Positions 12,404 to 27,768 of a DNA stretch of 64,000 bases are shown here, one piece after another. Each line of letters starts with the position of its first letter. Within the stretch, counting starts at the first letter, position 1. The stretch comes from Adiantum capillus-veneris (Eukaryota; Streptophyta; Polypodiopsida; Polypodiales; Pteridaceae): assembly GCA_014529385.2 (NCBI GenBank), contig CM043962.1, positions 41,587,098 to 41,651,097 on the forward strand, written 5' to 3'. The translations under genes and the position numbers were made by a program. The notes under the pieces were generated by a model, which was not told the origin of the DNA, ran no database searches, and was given only the letters and a program-made list of their open reading frames with translations.

Positions 12404-13985
12404 TTGAGGAAAATCCTAGCGTCTGAATCCAGTAATGAAAGAGAAGGCCCTACACGTGTTCCAGCAGTACAAAGATGTGCTCACATGGGAACATACTCAT
12501 CTCAAGGGAGTAGATCCAAAGGTATGTCAACATTGAATACCATTGAAACCGGATGCCAGACCAGTGCGGTTGCAACAATACAGAATGAATCCAAATTATG
12601 CGAAGAAGGTCAAGGAAGAGATCGATAACCTTCTGAAGGTTGGGTTCATTACTGAAGTAGTTACTACTGACTGGTTATTTCCCATTGTGGTGGTACCCAA
12701 GAAGAATGGAAAACTTAGAGTCTGTGTGGACTATCGGAAGCTGAATGCTCAGACCATCAAAGATCCCTTTCCATTACCGTTTACGAACATGCAGCTTGAC
12801 GAAAATGCAGGTTATGAGATGTATAGCTTTATGGATGGTTACAGTGGTTATAACCAGTTACAAATTGCTCCTGAGGACCGAAGTAAAACTACTTTTATTA
12901 CTGAGTGGGGAGCATTCATGTATCTGGTTATGCCGTTTGGTCTTTGCAATGTTCCATTGACTTTCCAACGATGTATGATGGAAATGTTCAATGAATTTAT
13001 CCATCGATTCCTTGCCATATTATGGATGACTTCATTGTATATTCAGTAGAGGATAAGCATTTACTTTTTTTGGAAATGGTTTTCCAAAGTTGTCAGGAAA
13101 AGTGGATCTGTCTAAATCCATTCTTGGTCTGGAAAGGACAACTACTGGGACATGTAGTGTCCAAAAATGGTCAATGACAAGATTCAGTGTGTCCAACAGG
13201 CCAAGGCACCCCGCAATGCATCAGAGCTAAGTTCTTTCTTGGGATATATCAATTTCTATAGAAGATTTGTGCACAAGTTTGCTTCCCAGGCATTACCTTT
13301 GTATGAGCTCACGAAGAAGAACATCAAGTTCATTTGGACTGTTGAATGTGAGGAGAGCTTTCAGAGTTTGAAGAATGCTATCATCAGTAAGCCAATGCTT
13401 CGACAACCGAATTGGGAGGTCATTTTTCATGTTCATGTAGACTCTTCAAGACTGGTGATGGGAGCATTATTAGCTCAGCCGAAAGGGAGGATTGATTATC
13501 CAAAGTATTTTTCCAGTCGGAGATTCAGTCAGGCTGAACAAGGATATACAACTACTGAAAGAGAAGCCCTAGGAATGGTTTTCAGTGCTACTAAATTTCA
13601 ACACTATTTGTTGGGCAAGCTATTTCATTTTTATGTGGATCATCAGACATTATTATTTTTGATTAACAAAGTCATTATTCAAGGCAGACTGATAAGATGG
13701 ATGATGTTCCTGATGGAATTTGAATTTTGCATTTTTCATAAGCCCGGTAAAACCCATTGTGGGCTGATTTCCTATCCAAGAGTATGGATGGCTACTCTGA
13801 GGCATCCTTGAGAGATGAGCCAGTGGATGCAGAATTGTTTCAGATGACAGTTGAGGAAACAACTGATCTAGAGTTGTATGATATATATGAATTCCTTTCT
13901 AAGGGAGGATTCCCAAAAAACTGGACTCAATTTAAGAAGAAGGCTCTTATTATTAAGAGTCTGAAGTTCACCATCATTGGTGGAT
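12404..13985 (+). pseudogene. Reverse transcriptase and RNase H of gypsy E, broken at the catalytic site
   Basis: 12543-13049 encodes the RT fingers and palm: PNYAKKVKEEIDNLLKVGFI, PKKNGKLRVCVDYRKLN, DGYSGYNQL and MPFGLCNVP. A frame change then falls exactly at the YMDD box: ATGGATGACTTC (MDDF) is present near 13023 but out of frame with what precedes it. 13167-13811 carries the connection (SFLGYINFYRRFVHKFA) and RNase H-like region (TTEREALGMVFSATKFQHYL, FYVDHQTLLFL). A 1-base frame change follows near 13760. The polymerase would copy element RNA into DNA; this copy cannot. Confidence 0.85.
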
Positions 13986-15300
13986 CACTTTATAGAGACT
14001 GGGAGTAGATGGGGTTCTTTGAAGATGTGTGCCTATGGAAGGAAGAATGCAAGTTATTTCAGAGCCACATGATGGGGATTCTGGAGGACATTTCTTCACT
14101 GATATTACTTACAAGAAGATTTTGCAGGTTGGATTATGGTGGCAAACTTTAATATTTGATGCTAAAAGCTTTTGAAACATGTGATATATGCCAGAGGATG
14201 GGCAGAACCACAGAAACAGATATGACTCCTCTAACTCCAGTTCAACCACTAGGAGTATTTATGAAATGGGATCTGGATTTCATGGGTCCATTCAAGAAAA
14301 TTACTCCAAGGAAGAATCGGTATTTATTGATGGCCACTTGTTATGTCACCAAATGGGTGGAAGCTAAGGCTCTTTCCGACAACAGTGCAAAGTCCACTAC
14401 TGTATTCTTATTTGAAAATATTATCTGCCGATATGGATGTTCTGTGGAGATTGTGTTTGATCAAGGAACAATACAATTTATAAATGATACTATGGACATT
14501 CTAATGGAAATGCTCTCAGTAAAGCATCAAAAATCAACATCATGTTATCCTACATGCAATGGGCAAGTAGAGAGCAGTAACAAAATTGTCAAGACTATTC
14601 TCACGAAGATTGTGCAGAAGGAGCCACACCAATGGGATCTGAAGCTTCAGACTGCTCTCTGAGCATATAAGACAGCTTATAAGGTCACGGACTAACACCA
14701 TTTAGAATGGTGTATGGCATTGAAGCTGTCGTGTCTATGGAATCCGTTATTCCCAGTCTTAGGATGGCAGTAGAGTATGGACTGGATTTTAATCACAAAC
14801 TTAAAAAGAGACTGGAGGAGTTAACATAGTTGGATGAGTTAAGACATAGGGCTATGCTGGAACAGGAGATTGTTCAGCAAAGAAGGAAACACTGGCATGA
14901 TAGACGAATCAAAGTTAGCGAGTTTCAGAAAGGAAATTTGGTTCTGCTCTATCAATCCAAACTGGGTCCTAAGAAACCAAACTTAAAGATAGCTTGGGCT
15001 AGTCCATATGAAGTCGATTGGGTGTTTTCCAATGGCATAGTAAGGTTGAAAGATTTATCTAGATTATTGCTGCCAGGTGTTTATAATGGGGCCAAAGTCA
15101 AGCTATATTATTCGAATGACAAAGAGACTTCCAGGGATAATGATATTGGTATTCTAGGAACTGAAGGCCAGGAAAATTTAGAATCAGCTATTTTAAGCCT
15201 TTTCCATGTACAACCAGTACCAAAGCCAGTCAAAGGGTCAGAAAAGTTTCAGCACGACAAAACCATGTCAGTGGTAGAATCAGTAAAGTGTGAGAGCTAG
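13986..15300 (+). pseudogene. Integrase of gypsy E, broken
   Basis: The CDICQRMGRTTETD cysteines (about 14180) close the HHCC zinc finger. The first catalytic aspartate is in WDLDFMGPF (about 14270), the second in VFDQG (about 14455; the usual N after D is replaced by Q), and the glutamate in NGQVESSNK (about 14565). A stop (TGA) follows at about 14660, with further stops in the 14700-14830 C-terminal part. 14830-15300 is the remaining C-terminal domain (WHDRRIKVSEFQKGNLVLLY). The enzyme would insert the element DNA; this copy is dead. Confidence 0.82.
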
Positions 15301-18300
15301 TATCAGTTTTTATGGGGAAAAGGGCCAGTGGGACTGTCTGTGATAATCATTTCAAGGAACATGGAGAGTATTAGCCAATGCATGTATGCCACATCATTGG
15401 CGGTGCACAAAACTCTAGGAACTATAAGCAGTGGAGCTTTTATGACGCGAACGTGTATAACAGTAAGGCGAGTAGGCATTTTTCCTCATAAGTCTCTTGT
15501 GCGATGTCTGCCTGCTATTACACATTCGCCATCGCCAAGCTCTGAAACTTCTTCACTACAACCACAAACTTCTTCATCCAAAGCATTTGTCGATTCCTAT
15601 CCCTTTCAGCAAATTGGATTTAGCTTTAACCAAAAAGGACAGATTACAACAGCTACAGAATCACCCCCTCACACGACGATTAGTTCTGCCGAAACCTGCC
15701 TTTACCACATTACCATATATGGCCCCTATTACGGTTTACGAGCCAGTTGCCTCTGACCCCTAGCGATAGTAATGGATGGTTGATCAGTGCTTATCTAGTC
15801 ATCTTGAAACACGATTGTCAATGCTTTGGGACAAATGATGGATGCCTTAGTGTCCACTGATGAAGTGAACAAGTTAAAAGAAGAACTGAGGATTAGTGAG
15901 CAACAAGTTCAGAAGTTAAAACAGGATATAGGAGCACAATCCTTGTGGCATAGTGTTCTTGAAAATCAGTCAGCCAAGACAATTCAGACATTGGAAAGTA
16001 AGCTGATGAAGCTTGAATTTGAGAATAGGCAGTTAAATGAAGACAAGGCAGAGGCTGAGAGAGTTGCTGACAGATTTAAGACTATGCTGAGGATGAAGAG
16101 GGATGATTTCAACACATTGGTTACTAGCCACACTGCATTAAAAGCCTCTATAATAGAAAAATACATATACAATAACTTGGCTGATATTCTGAATCCAGAA
16201 GGCAATGCCACTTTCAATATGGACAATCTAAAGGCACTTATGGAAACTATGCAGAGTGATTTGTAGGATAAGCTTTCTGAATATAACAGTGCTTTGGCAA
16301 ATCAAGCTATTCTGAACTTCATTGATAAGCAGAATAACCTCGATGAGGATTCTAAGAAAGCAGAAGAGAAGGATGAAGAAAGGGAGAACAAACCAGTAGA
16401 TAAACATGATGATGATAATGACTCTCCTCCATCTCCACCTTCAAGATCTGGTGCTGGTGGATCAGCTGCCATAGGGGGCAGTCATCCCAACACAGACCAG
16501 CAAGACGAGTATAAGGATCAACAGTCGGGAGACCAGGGGGCTGATGATCAGCAACCAGGCAACACTGAAGACTCCCCAGTACACCAGTCCACATCACAAT
16601 TCAGATGTGAAAGGAAAAGCTAAAGCGACGACTGAGACTTTGAAGGGTGATGAGCAACATTCATTACAACTCATCACACTGAACAAGAGGCTAAGACATC
16701 AACAAGCTCCTATTACGAGGATGTATATGGAGGATGATGTTCTTCTTTCTGATCTAGAGCGCTTTCAAAGACTATATGTTGGCGCCAGAGAAATGATCCA
16801 TCATTGGAAATCAGTTGCTTTCCATGATCAAGAGTTGTGCCAACCTGTGCATCTAAGCACCATCCAATTGTTGGAAAGCGTGAGTGGGCACTGACTTTTG
16901 ATGACAAGATAGTCAATCCACACTGGCAGCGACAGTCTATTGCAGACACACACTCTTTAGCCCTTGAATTGGATCTCCTCCTTGGGAATAGAACTTCATA
17001 TAATTGCATGAAGGAAGTGAGAAATCAACTAAAAGAAGTTCTACTTCAGATGCAAATTGCCAATTTACGGAGTTTTGGACCAAACGGTACAAGCTACTAT
17101 TGAAGATCACACTTCCAGCAGTAAAGGACCATGGACTCAAATGACAGTAGGGGAACATGCAACTGCTCTCCAAAAACTCTTTCAGTTAGACCGTGTAACT
17201 CAGAAGATAATGTAGCAGGAGAATCAAGTTGTACTTAATTTCCTCGAATTTGTGCTTGATTTACCAATTCTCCTGTATGCAATGCATTGCCTGCTAAGGA
17301 AGCTGAACTGCCCAGATTTTTCCCAGCAATGTATCTTCAGCATTCAGAACCAGTGGATTGGCTCACATACTTTAACATCACTTATGATCTTCAGGATTGG
17401 TATGAGTGAGCCACTGTAGAATGGAAAACCTAGAAAACACTGATCAATGATGCTCTCCAGCTAAATGATGTTCTGGAATTGCAAGGAGAAATGCGGAGGG
17501 TCAAGCTTTGTATGGGACAATGGAAGATCTAGCTCAGAGGTCTCACCAAGATCACAAATTAAGTGCTTCAACTTACTGTGGAGTCCTCTAAGATTCCTGA
17601 AAAAGATATTACGGCTAAACCAGGGATGGGGCCACAATACAAAGAAATGGCTGAGATCCTCTTTGACGCCAGGATTAAAACAAATCAGCCTCTTTTGGAA
17701 GGATGGATCCACACAGCTTCGCATTGTCATAAATTGGCCAGAACCCGTATGACAAAGGATAGACGCATGCTGTATGATCCCGACAACAAAACCTATAATC
17801 CTCTGACGCCTTATGAATTGGAGATGTCCAGTGCAAGGCACGATCAGCTTGAGTAGGAGTCCATTTACAGACTTATCCAGAAGGACAATACTGGAACTAG
17901 AACTTCTAAAGCACCATCAGAGAAGAAGGGCAAGAGGAAGCAGGTTCATTGGGAGGATATGCGGTAGTTCCATCTTAGAATCAGACGATGGATTTTCCCA
18001 GTGAGGCGCTGGAATTTCTTTGGCTGGGCACACTTGGAATTACAATTACAGGGGTGTGAAGCACTCAACAAGTATGAAGTATGGTATAAAGCTAGCAATA
18101 CCAGAAGAGCTAGCAACTCCAGAGGAGTACTATCATGAGGAACATAGGCCAACTCATGAGGAAAATTGGCCTACTCATGAGGAACATTGTCCAAATTAGC
18201 AAACAAACATATGAGTTTAGGGTTTAGGGTTTGGGCCACAACCAGAAACCCAGATGGGTTCCTCAACACCAATTCAGAATCAGGCGATAGATTGTTTTCA

Positions 18301-18343
18301 AATTTTTTGGAGTTATATCAAAATTCAAGAAAGGAGGGAAGGA
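15301..18343 (+). pseudogene. Large accessory ORF region after integrase in gypsy E (coiled-coil, acidic), unknown function
   Basis: From about 15826 a frame encodes a heptad-rich segment (NKLKEELRISEQQVQKLKQD, then LESKLMKLEFENRQLNEDKA) of about 145 residues. It ends in TAG at 16264 but continues in the same frame to 16623 as a Lys/Glu/Asp-rich, then Pro/Ser/Gln-rich tail. After a frame change the text continues (16544-16894, 16837-17103, 17563-17856), for example EDDVLLSDLERFQRLYVGAR and MTKDRRMLYDPDNKTYNPL. Together these suggest one ancestral protein of perhaps 700 residues downstream of pol. Tat/Ogre-type plant gypsy elements also carry extra ORFs, but I recognise no named domain here. 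15328-15756 is Ser/Thr/Pro-rich and of doubtful coding status. The polypurine tract precedes 18344. Confidence 0.55.
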
Positions 18344-18858
18344 TGTAGAAGGTGAAGACAGTCCCAACAGGCAGGAACTATCTCCTGGAAAGCTGAATAG
18401 TGGATCAGTCACACATAAGTAATTACCACGGTAGTTACTACAGTAACTTCTAGAAGGCTATAAATAGGACCCATTACATTGTAATCGGGCTTCCTGCTTC
18501 TTAGTTCTCTTGGCTTAGCACTCATATTTTGGCTTTAGATTTCAAATATTTCCGAGCTAAATCTCTTCGCCTTTAACTTCACCTTGTAATCATTACTGCT
18601 GTAATCATTTGAGCTTCAACCCGTTACACCTTGTACTGGTTGTCCCTGGACTATGAATTTGAAACTGCAAACACTTTCCAAACCGTCCAGTATATCTCTC
18701 ATTTTAGTATACTATTTTAGTATACTATTTTAGTAGATAACTATTTCAGTCCGGTCTCCGTTCTCTATTCCAGTTTCACTAATTGAATTGATGACTTACT
18801 AGTAGCTTTAAATTCTAACACTGTAATCAACTATCTAAAGAGATCAACTCCAATTGCA
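18344..18858 (+). repeat. 3' LTR of gypsy E
   Basis: It starts TGTAGAAGGT directly after the purine tract and ends CCAATTGCA. The TATA box is at 18459-18466. A local duplication of TTTAGTATACTA near 18706-18740 makes it longer than the 5' copy. Confidence 0.85.
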
Positions 18859-20285
18859 GTGGCAAAAATGGTTCTCACCCGAGGTGTTATGGGAATTACG
18901 AACCAAAGTTTTGGTTGGTGAATTGTTGAGATATACATGACCTATAGAAGAGAAGCTCAAAGTGAGCAACATTGGTAAAATTAATGTTACAAGCAAATAA
19001 GAATAAAAAAGGCAGTTACTCACCTACTCACAATTGCGTGGCAAAACTAAATTGTCATACCTCCCTTGCGATGCACACTAGAGTCCACCATGTAGAGGCC
19101 ATTCTCATGTCGTCTAGACACATTTGCAAACCACTTGCACTCGAAGATGAAGGTATGAAAGGTTCTAAAAGTAACCTTTAGTATCCTTTCAATAGTTTCA
19201 CAGTACTTGGCTTCATCACCAGCTGTGTAAAAGTTTCCCATGATGCCACAGTCCATGGTGGTTTTACACTCGTCAATGTGGCGCGTACGGAAGTGACGAC
19301 TATTTGACCACATAGAGTTAAAGGAAAGGCACTACAAAATAGAAAAATATCTTTAACCAATTACAAATAAAAAATCAAGAAAAAACTATACAATATGGTT
19401 CAGGTATATGAGTACTCTACCTTTGGTACGTAGCCTCCTGTATACTCCCATTCTTTGTCGGTGATGTCTTCTCCATGCACTTTTGCTTTGGTCATTGTCT
19501 CATGAATCCACTCCACACTAATGAGATCTAGGAAACACGCAAGTTGTCTAGGCACTGGGGGTGCCCTCCTTCCTCCATGTACTTGTTCCCATGCTTCTCT
19601 CTCTTGCAAATGCCTTGCCTTTGCCATTGTCCACAAGTCCACCCACTTGGTCATAACCTTTCATTGAGAATACAAAAGTTATTGACCACTCGGGATAGAT
19701 TCATATCCATGTTAAATAATTTTCCCTTTTCACTTGGCAAGTGTGAAGTCATCCTTGCATCCTCATCGTTTGACCACATGCAAGGCATCGAAGGGTCACT
19801 TGTGCCAAATGCTTTGAGATGTAAACAAATGCCTCTTGCACAATCCACCCTTTGGCCATACATGCCTCTGGTTGAGACCGTAGCCGCACAAAATCTTTGA
19901 GAGTCTTTAAAAATCTCTCTAAAAGGAACATCCATTGTGCTTGCACTACTCCACATATAGCGATCTCCTCCACCATGTGAATCAAGAGGTGGATTTGACT
20001 AAGAAGGACCGATCAAGGAAATGCATCCTCAATGGCACACACAGTTTCTACTGCAAGTGTTTGAGCAGCAGGGATAATATCTATTTCAATTTCCTTATCT
20101 ACAAGAAAACACACAAGAATACACTAAGTTCTAGTTGAGATTATTGTGTACATAAAAAAAGTGTAGTTGAGTGGAGTCTTGTGGTGTACCTTACTAGCTC
20201 TCCAAGTTTCAAAATAGCATCCTTGACTTTCTTGTCCCGACATATACACATACTCATCGGCAAAATGAACTACAATGTAAATTAG
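18859..20285 (-). pseudogene. CACTA (En/Spm-type) transposase gene fragment with DUF4218 and DUF4216 domains
   Basis: Read on the minus strand from about 20285 down: LLIHMVEEIAICGVVQAQWM, LLERFLKTLKDFVRLRSQPE, ACMAKGWIVQEAFVYISKHL (19985-19760). This matches the DUF4218 pattern (HLVEEI..GPV..RWMYPFER..K.LK..V.N...PEG) of plant CACTA TNP2 proteins. Next come a linker and 19400-19654 (KWVDLWTMAKARHLQE). 19313-19047 reads NFYTAGDEAKYCETIERILK and FIFECKWFANVSRRH, the DUF4216 core. After a probable intron (donor near 19060, acceptor near 18940) the text is VMYISTIHQPKLWFVIPITPR. The frame then crosses the gypsy E insertion to 8883-8659. A stop lies before HMVEE (about 20006), and the exon phases do not join cleanly, so the copy looks decayed. 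CACTA termini were not found. Confidence 0.72.
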
Positions 20286-20329
20286 AGGAAAAGAAAGTGA
20301 GAGAAATTCATACACACAAATCATATGTG

Positions 20330-21790
<1,461 letters not shown>

Positions 21791-21794
<4 letters not shown>

Positions 21795-22705
21795 GAGAGA
21801 CAGAGAGATAGAGATAGAGTCTTACCATACACCGAGCAAATGTTTCCGAGCAGACCAAAAGTCGAGCAAATAAAATCGTTACAACATACATTTGAAAGGA
21901 CATTACCTTCATGATCGTGAAGATGCAAAGGTAATAGTTATAGGTAAATACGTATAGGTAAATAAGTGATTTTGAACAATAGAGCCAAAAACTCTTAAAT
22001 TTGTTATGATCATTTCTTTGTTTGTGAGTCTTCAAACACTTCAATATGCTTCCTGGGTGAAGAAACAAGCACTGCCATCTTGCGCTAAAATTATAAACTT
22101 ATGAGTCCAACATGTCTTGTAATATTGTTGAGAAGACGAGAACAACAATCAAGATGAGTATGACAACAACAATGAGTAATAAACACTTCTCAGGCTGAGA
22201 GGCTCCTCCCTATATTTAGCTTTTAAGACGCAAAGCTACAGATAACCGCTCCATCGGAGCGCACCCTTGGCATTGGCTATAGTCAAAATGAGACAAAAAC
22301 TGAAGGTGCCATGGGCCAGCGTCATGAGCAGCTCGGATGGGAGGATGGCAGCTAGCTAAAGTAACCACAACTATTAATCGACGTCTTGTTTCTTTCTCTC
22401 CTTTTGAAATGCCAGCTTCCAAGTTTGAAACAAGCCCGCGGATCTTATTATTTCTTCCACTTTCGCTTCATTGTCATTACTGCTCTATTGCAGGCCATGC
22501 TCTTGTGGCCATCCATCGCTCCAAAGAATCAGACACATGACTAGACATGTAAATGTATTTGTGGCAAAGTTTCGTTTCAGGCATGCTATTGATTGATTGA
22601 TGGGTACATCTTGGCTCCTTTAGAAGCAGGAGCCTTCTATCACAAGAAGATTTAGAAATTTTCTCATGTAGGAAAAGAGAGTCTTTCTCTGTGTTTTTTA
22701 TACAA
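21791..22705. other. Unique sequence, no gene recognised
   Basis: Only short motif-free frames occur. The stretch just right of the microsatellite could contain more of the CACTA gene's 5' side, but I could not recognise a domain in it. Confidence 0.45.
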
Positions 22706-22880
22706 TGCGTAACATCATGAGCTTATGCTCAAGAGGCACTGCATACCTAGCTAGATACGATTGGGGCAGGGGACCCCCGGCCCCCCCACCGGGCCGGCAG
22801 TCCCCTACCCCCAATCATACCTAGCTAGGTATGCGACACGTCCCTCACAAAAGCTCATGATGTTGAGGTAAGCCACAATG
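22706..22880. mobile_element. MITE-like long hairpin with GC-rich loop
   Basis: GCATACCTAGCTAGATACGA followed by TTGGGGCAGGGGAC (22741-22774) pairs with GTCCCCTACCCCCAAT then CATACCTAGCTAGGTATGC (22800-22834) with few mismatches. The loop is GC-rich (ACCGGGCCGGCA). Pairing resumes further out: AACATCATGAGCTT near 22711 with AAGCTCATGATGTT near 22854. The total span of about 175 bp, with both ends inverted, resembles a foldback MITE. No target duplication was identified. Confidence 0.6.
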
Positions 22881-23785
22881 TCCGAAATCTTGTGCGAGCA
22901 ACATTTTGGATAGGGGGGATGCTGCCTCACTTACCCAGAAACTCCGAACGCTCTTCGGATTCAAGCTCAGTGTGGATGCGGACAAGTGGCTTGATGTGAA
23001 TCTGAACTATGGCTCTACAGCCTTTTTGTGGCTCTATGAGGTGTATGCGGCAACATCGATGTGTGTTTGGTCCACTGCAGCAACCTTGATGATGATGCCC
23101 CTTTCATCTCTACACTAGTGCTCACCTCCCCCTCCCTCATGAATGCCAGCCACTAAGGATACCATCCTCTTTTCTGTTGTTAATGTTGGTGTGCCTTCCC
23201 ATGTGATGCCACCAGCTTGTGCGATGCCCCATTCATTCTATTTCCTGCACCCAAAAACCCAAAAAAAAAATTGGATTCTTAGGGGCATTACCTTCATGGT
23301 TGTGAAGATGCTCCCCCTTGGAGTCTGCCTCACCTAATTTAGCAACTCTTGTACATTGGGACTAGGCATGGTAGAACTTTGACCAAAAGATGAAGAAAAC
23401 TCACCATGCATGAGACTTGTACTCTGTCGCACCTCTACTCAGCTGCAAGCTCAAAAATCCCTTAACATGTTGCAAGACTATGACCCAATCTGGTTTGACG
23501 AAAGGGAGACATTCTAGCTGAAGATAAACTGGAGGAAGAAGAGGAGTACACCCTTGCAGCAAGAAGGGTCCATTACCTGCTTCAAACTGACAGAGTACAT
23601 ACATTAGCTGGGATTCCAAAAGTTAAGGGTTCATATATAGAGCTTCTTCCAGGATCGGAACTGTAGAGGCCACCCTTGCTCTCCATTCTAAGCTTGGGTC
23701 TGCCTTCCATTCAATTACCCTCCCAAAAAACCAACATATCCGCGGACTAATCTTTTGGTCTTTTTAGAGAATTAATGGAGAGAAG
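22881..23785. other. Unique sequence, no gene recognised
   Basis: Short open frames on both strands without motifs. CCGCGGACTAATC near 23742 resembles part of the palindrome core that follows. Confidence 0.45.
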
Positions 23786-23861
23786 ATCACCCTCCCCAAA
23801 AGCCCCTAAAATCAGTCCGCGTTAACGCGGACTGATTTTAGGGGCTTTTGGGGAGGGTGAT
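23786..23861. repeat. Perfect 76-bp palindrome (copy 1)
   Basis: The left arm 23786-23823 and right arm 23824-23861 are exact reverse complements over 38 bases, centred on GTTAAC. The core is ATCAGTCCGCGTTAACGCGG extended symmetrically; the outer arms contain CCCCAAAAGCCCC. There is no loop. Confidence 0.95.
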
Positions 23862-24366
23862 TTGCATGAAACATCACCAATATTATTTATCTTGCTCTTG
23901 CTTTTTCTGCCACCCAGCTTGTAAATAAAACGAGCACATTGCCACACAAGCCTTTGGAAGCCTTTCGAGTTTCATGACGAACACGACAGCAGTGGTGGTG
24001 GTGTAGGTGATGGTAGGTGGAGAGTATTAGAGAGCTGGCCCATCCCCTGGAAAAATGGTAGTAGAAGAACATGGGGGCTAGGTAGTTCATGCAGATTTTC
24101 CAATCGACTAGGGTCATAAGGCCGTTGTCACCAACCAGTAGCTCAACCATTGGCTACGCATGCGCAACAGGCATTCCCAAACCCAATGACGTCGGAGAGA
24201 GGATGAGTGCTCAGTGCTGCTACCTTCTGACGAGAGACTCATGGAGGGCCGATTGCACCAAGCTGCAACAACATTATGGGCTTGGAGCAGAGAAGGGGGA
24301 GGCAACCAAGTGCAGGACGAAGGCAAATATAAGGGTGGTGTTGTCTTGGCTGCGTACACCATAGTC
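23862..24366. other. 505-bp spacer between two related palindromes
   Basis: GC-moderate unique sequence. A minus-strand frame covers part of it (rich in Ser, Leu, Trp) without recognisable motifs. Listed because the flanking palindromes share a core and could be the ends of one unit. Confidence 0.4.
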
Positions 24367-24444
24367 CATGCCCCCCAAAAAAACCCACAAAAATCAGTCC
24401 GCGTTAACGCGGACTGATTTTTGTGGGTTTTTTTGAGAGGCATG
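24367..24444. repeat. Near-perfect 78-bp palindrome (copy 2)
   Basis: The arms 24367-24405 and 24406-24444 are reverse complements over 39 bases with two mismatches near the outside (the inner 30 are exact). The inner 16 bases per arm, AACGCGGACTGATTTT, are identical to copy 1. Beyond that the two copies differ, yet each copy's own arms still match. Confidence 0.93.
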
Positions 24445-26874
<2,430 letters not shown>

Positions 26875-26876
<2 letters not shown>

Positions 26877-27750
26877 ACGCAGGTGAGCTTGCAAGTAAGT
26901 AAAGAGCAATGATTGTAAGTGAGGCCACCGTTTTATGGGGTGCATCATGCGAGAGTGCACAGGCTTCTGTAGAGTGCTTTGAAAAGTATCTTTTTTACAT
27001 CCCCAAGATGGAGTTCAAAAATGACTTTCTACATTCTTCTCTCTACCTTCTCTATCTTTCTGTCTATCTCTCTCTTTCTCCCTCTCCTTCTCTCTACAGA
27101 TGAGGCATTAGGTTGGAAAGCTGTCAACAGCACAATACGTCAGAATGGAGGCAGGCATGTAATGTGCACATTAATCCCTTGAAGAAGCAGCTGTTGTGAA
27201 GAGATGTTGTGCAAGAAGCACAATAAAGAGCTCTTCTTCCAAGCACTCTACAGAGGTAGAATCTCTCTCGCACTATGCACAACACAAAACGATGGCTACA
27301 TTTACAACACTAGCTCTTTACGCTAGTCAAAATGATGGCTACCTTTATGTAATTGTATATACTTAAATTACTTAGTTGTAGAGAGTATGTAATTGTATAT
27401 ACTTAGATTATAGGGGAGTGTGTACATATATATTTTTTTATGCATGTATGTAGGCACTGAGTACAGGAGCATTGCACCCGAAGGTTAGACGCTTCCTCTT
27501 GGGTATAGCCCTTTTTTAATCGTGGCGTTGTGGTCATTGATCCACTCATGCATGGATTAGTGCAACGTACCTTTGGTTTTTACCACGGTTGAGACTGTGA
27601 TGATATCTAAAGAGGTGCCACTTGACCTTTGGCACTACTAGCCCCTGCTTAGATCTACTAGTATACATTATATGTATCTACGTGCTTATGTGCATATATA
27701 CTTGTGTACATATATATAGATGAGTGAGTAGGGAGGAAAAGCTAAACTGC
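26875..27750. other. Unique sequence with short repeats, no gene recognised
   Basis: TATGTAATTGTATATACTTA occurs twice at about 27350 and 27391 as part of a short local duplication. No coding motif. Confidence 0.5.
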
Positions 27751-27768
27751 ATATTGCTCTCTGTAATG

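Larger units (their letters stand above)
8884..18858 (+). mobile_element. Ty3/gypsy LTR retrotransposon (element E), decayed, with large post-integrase ORF
   Basis: Two direct repeats of about 500 bp both start TGTAGAAGG and end CCAATTNCA. A purine tract (AAGGAGGGAAGGA) lies directly before the right one. Between them, in order, are gag with zinc knuckles, protease, RT, RNase H, integrase and then about 2.3 kb of further coding remnants. The flanks are GTGGA and GTGGC, a one-mismatch target duplication. Numerous stops and frameshifts, and clear differences between the LTRs, mark it as an old insertion. It sits inside a minus-strand CACTA transposase gene. Confidence 0.88.

Noticed and set aside
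18211-18235. Telomere-like TTTAGGGTTTAGGGTTTGGG
   Set aside because: Only about two and a half units, inside the 3' part of gypsy E; too short to indicate a former chromosome end.
19330-19340. CACTACAAAA, which looks like a CACTA element terminus
   Set aside because: It lies at a probable intron-exon border inside the transposase gene, with no inverted partner and no 3-bp duplication.
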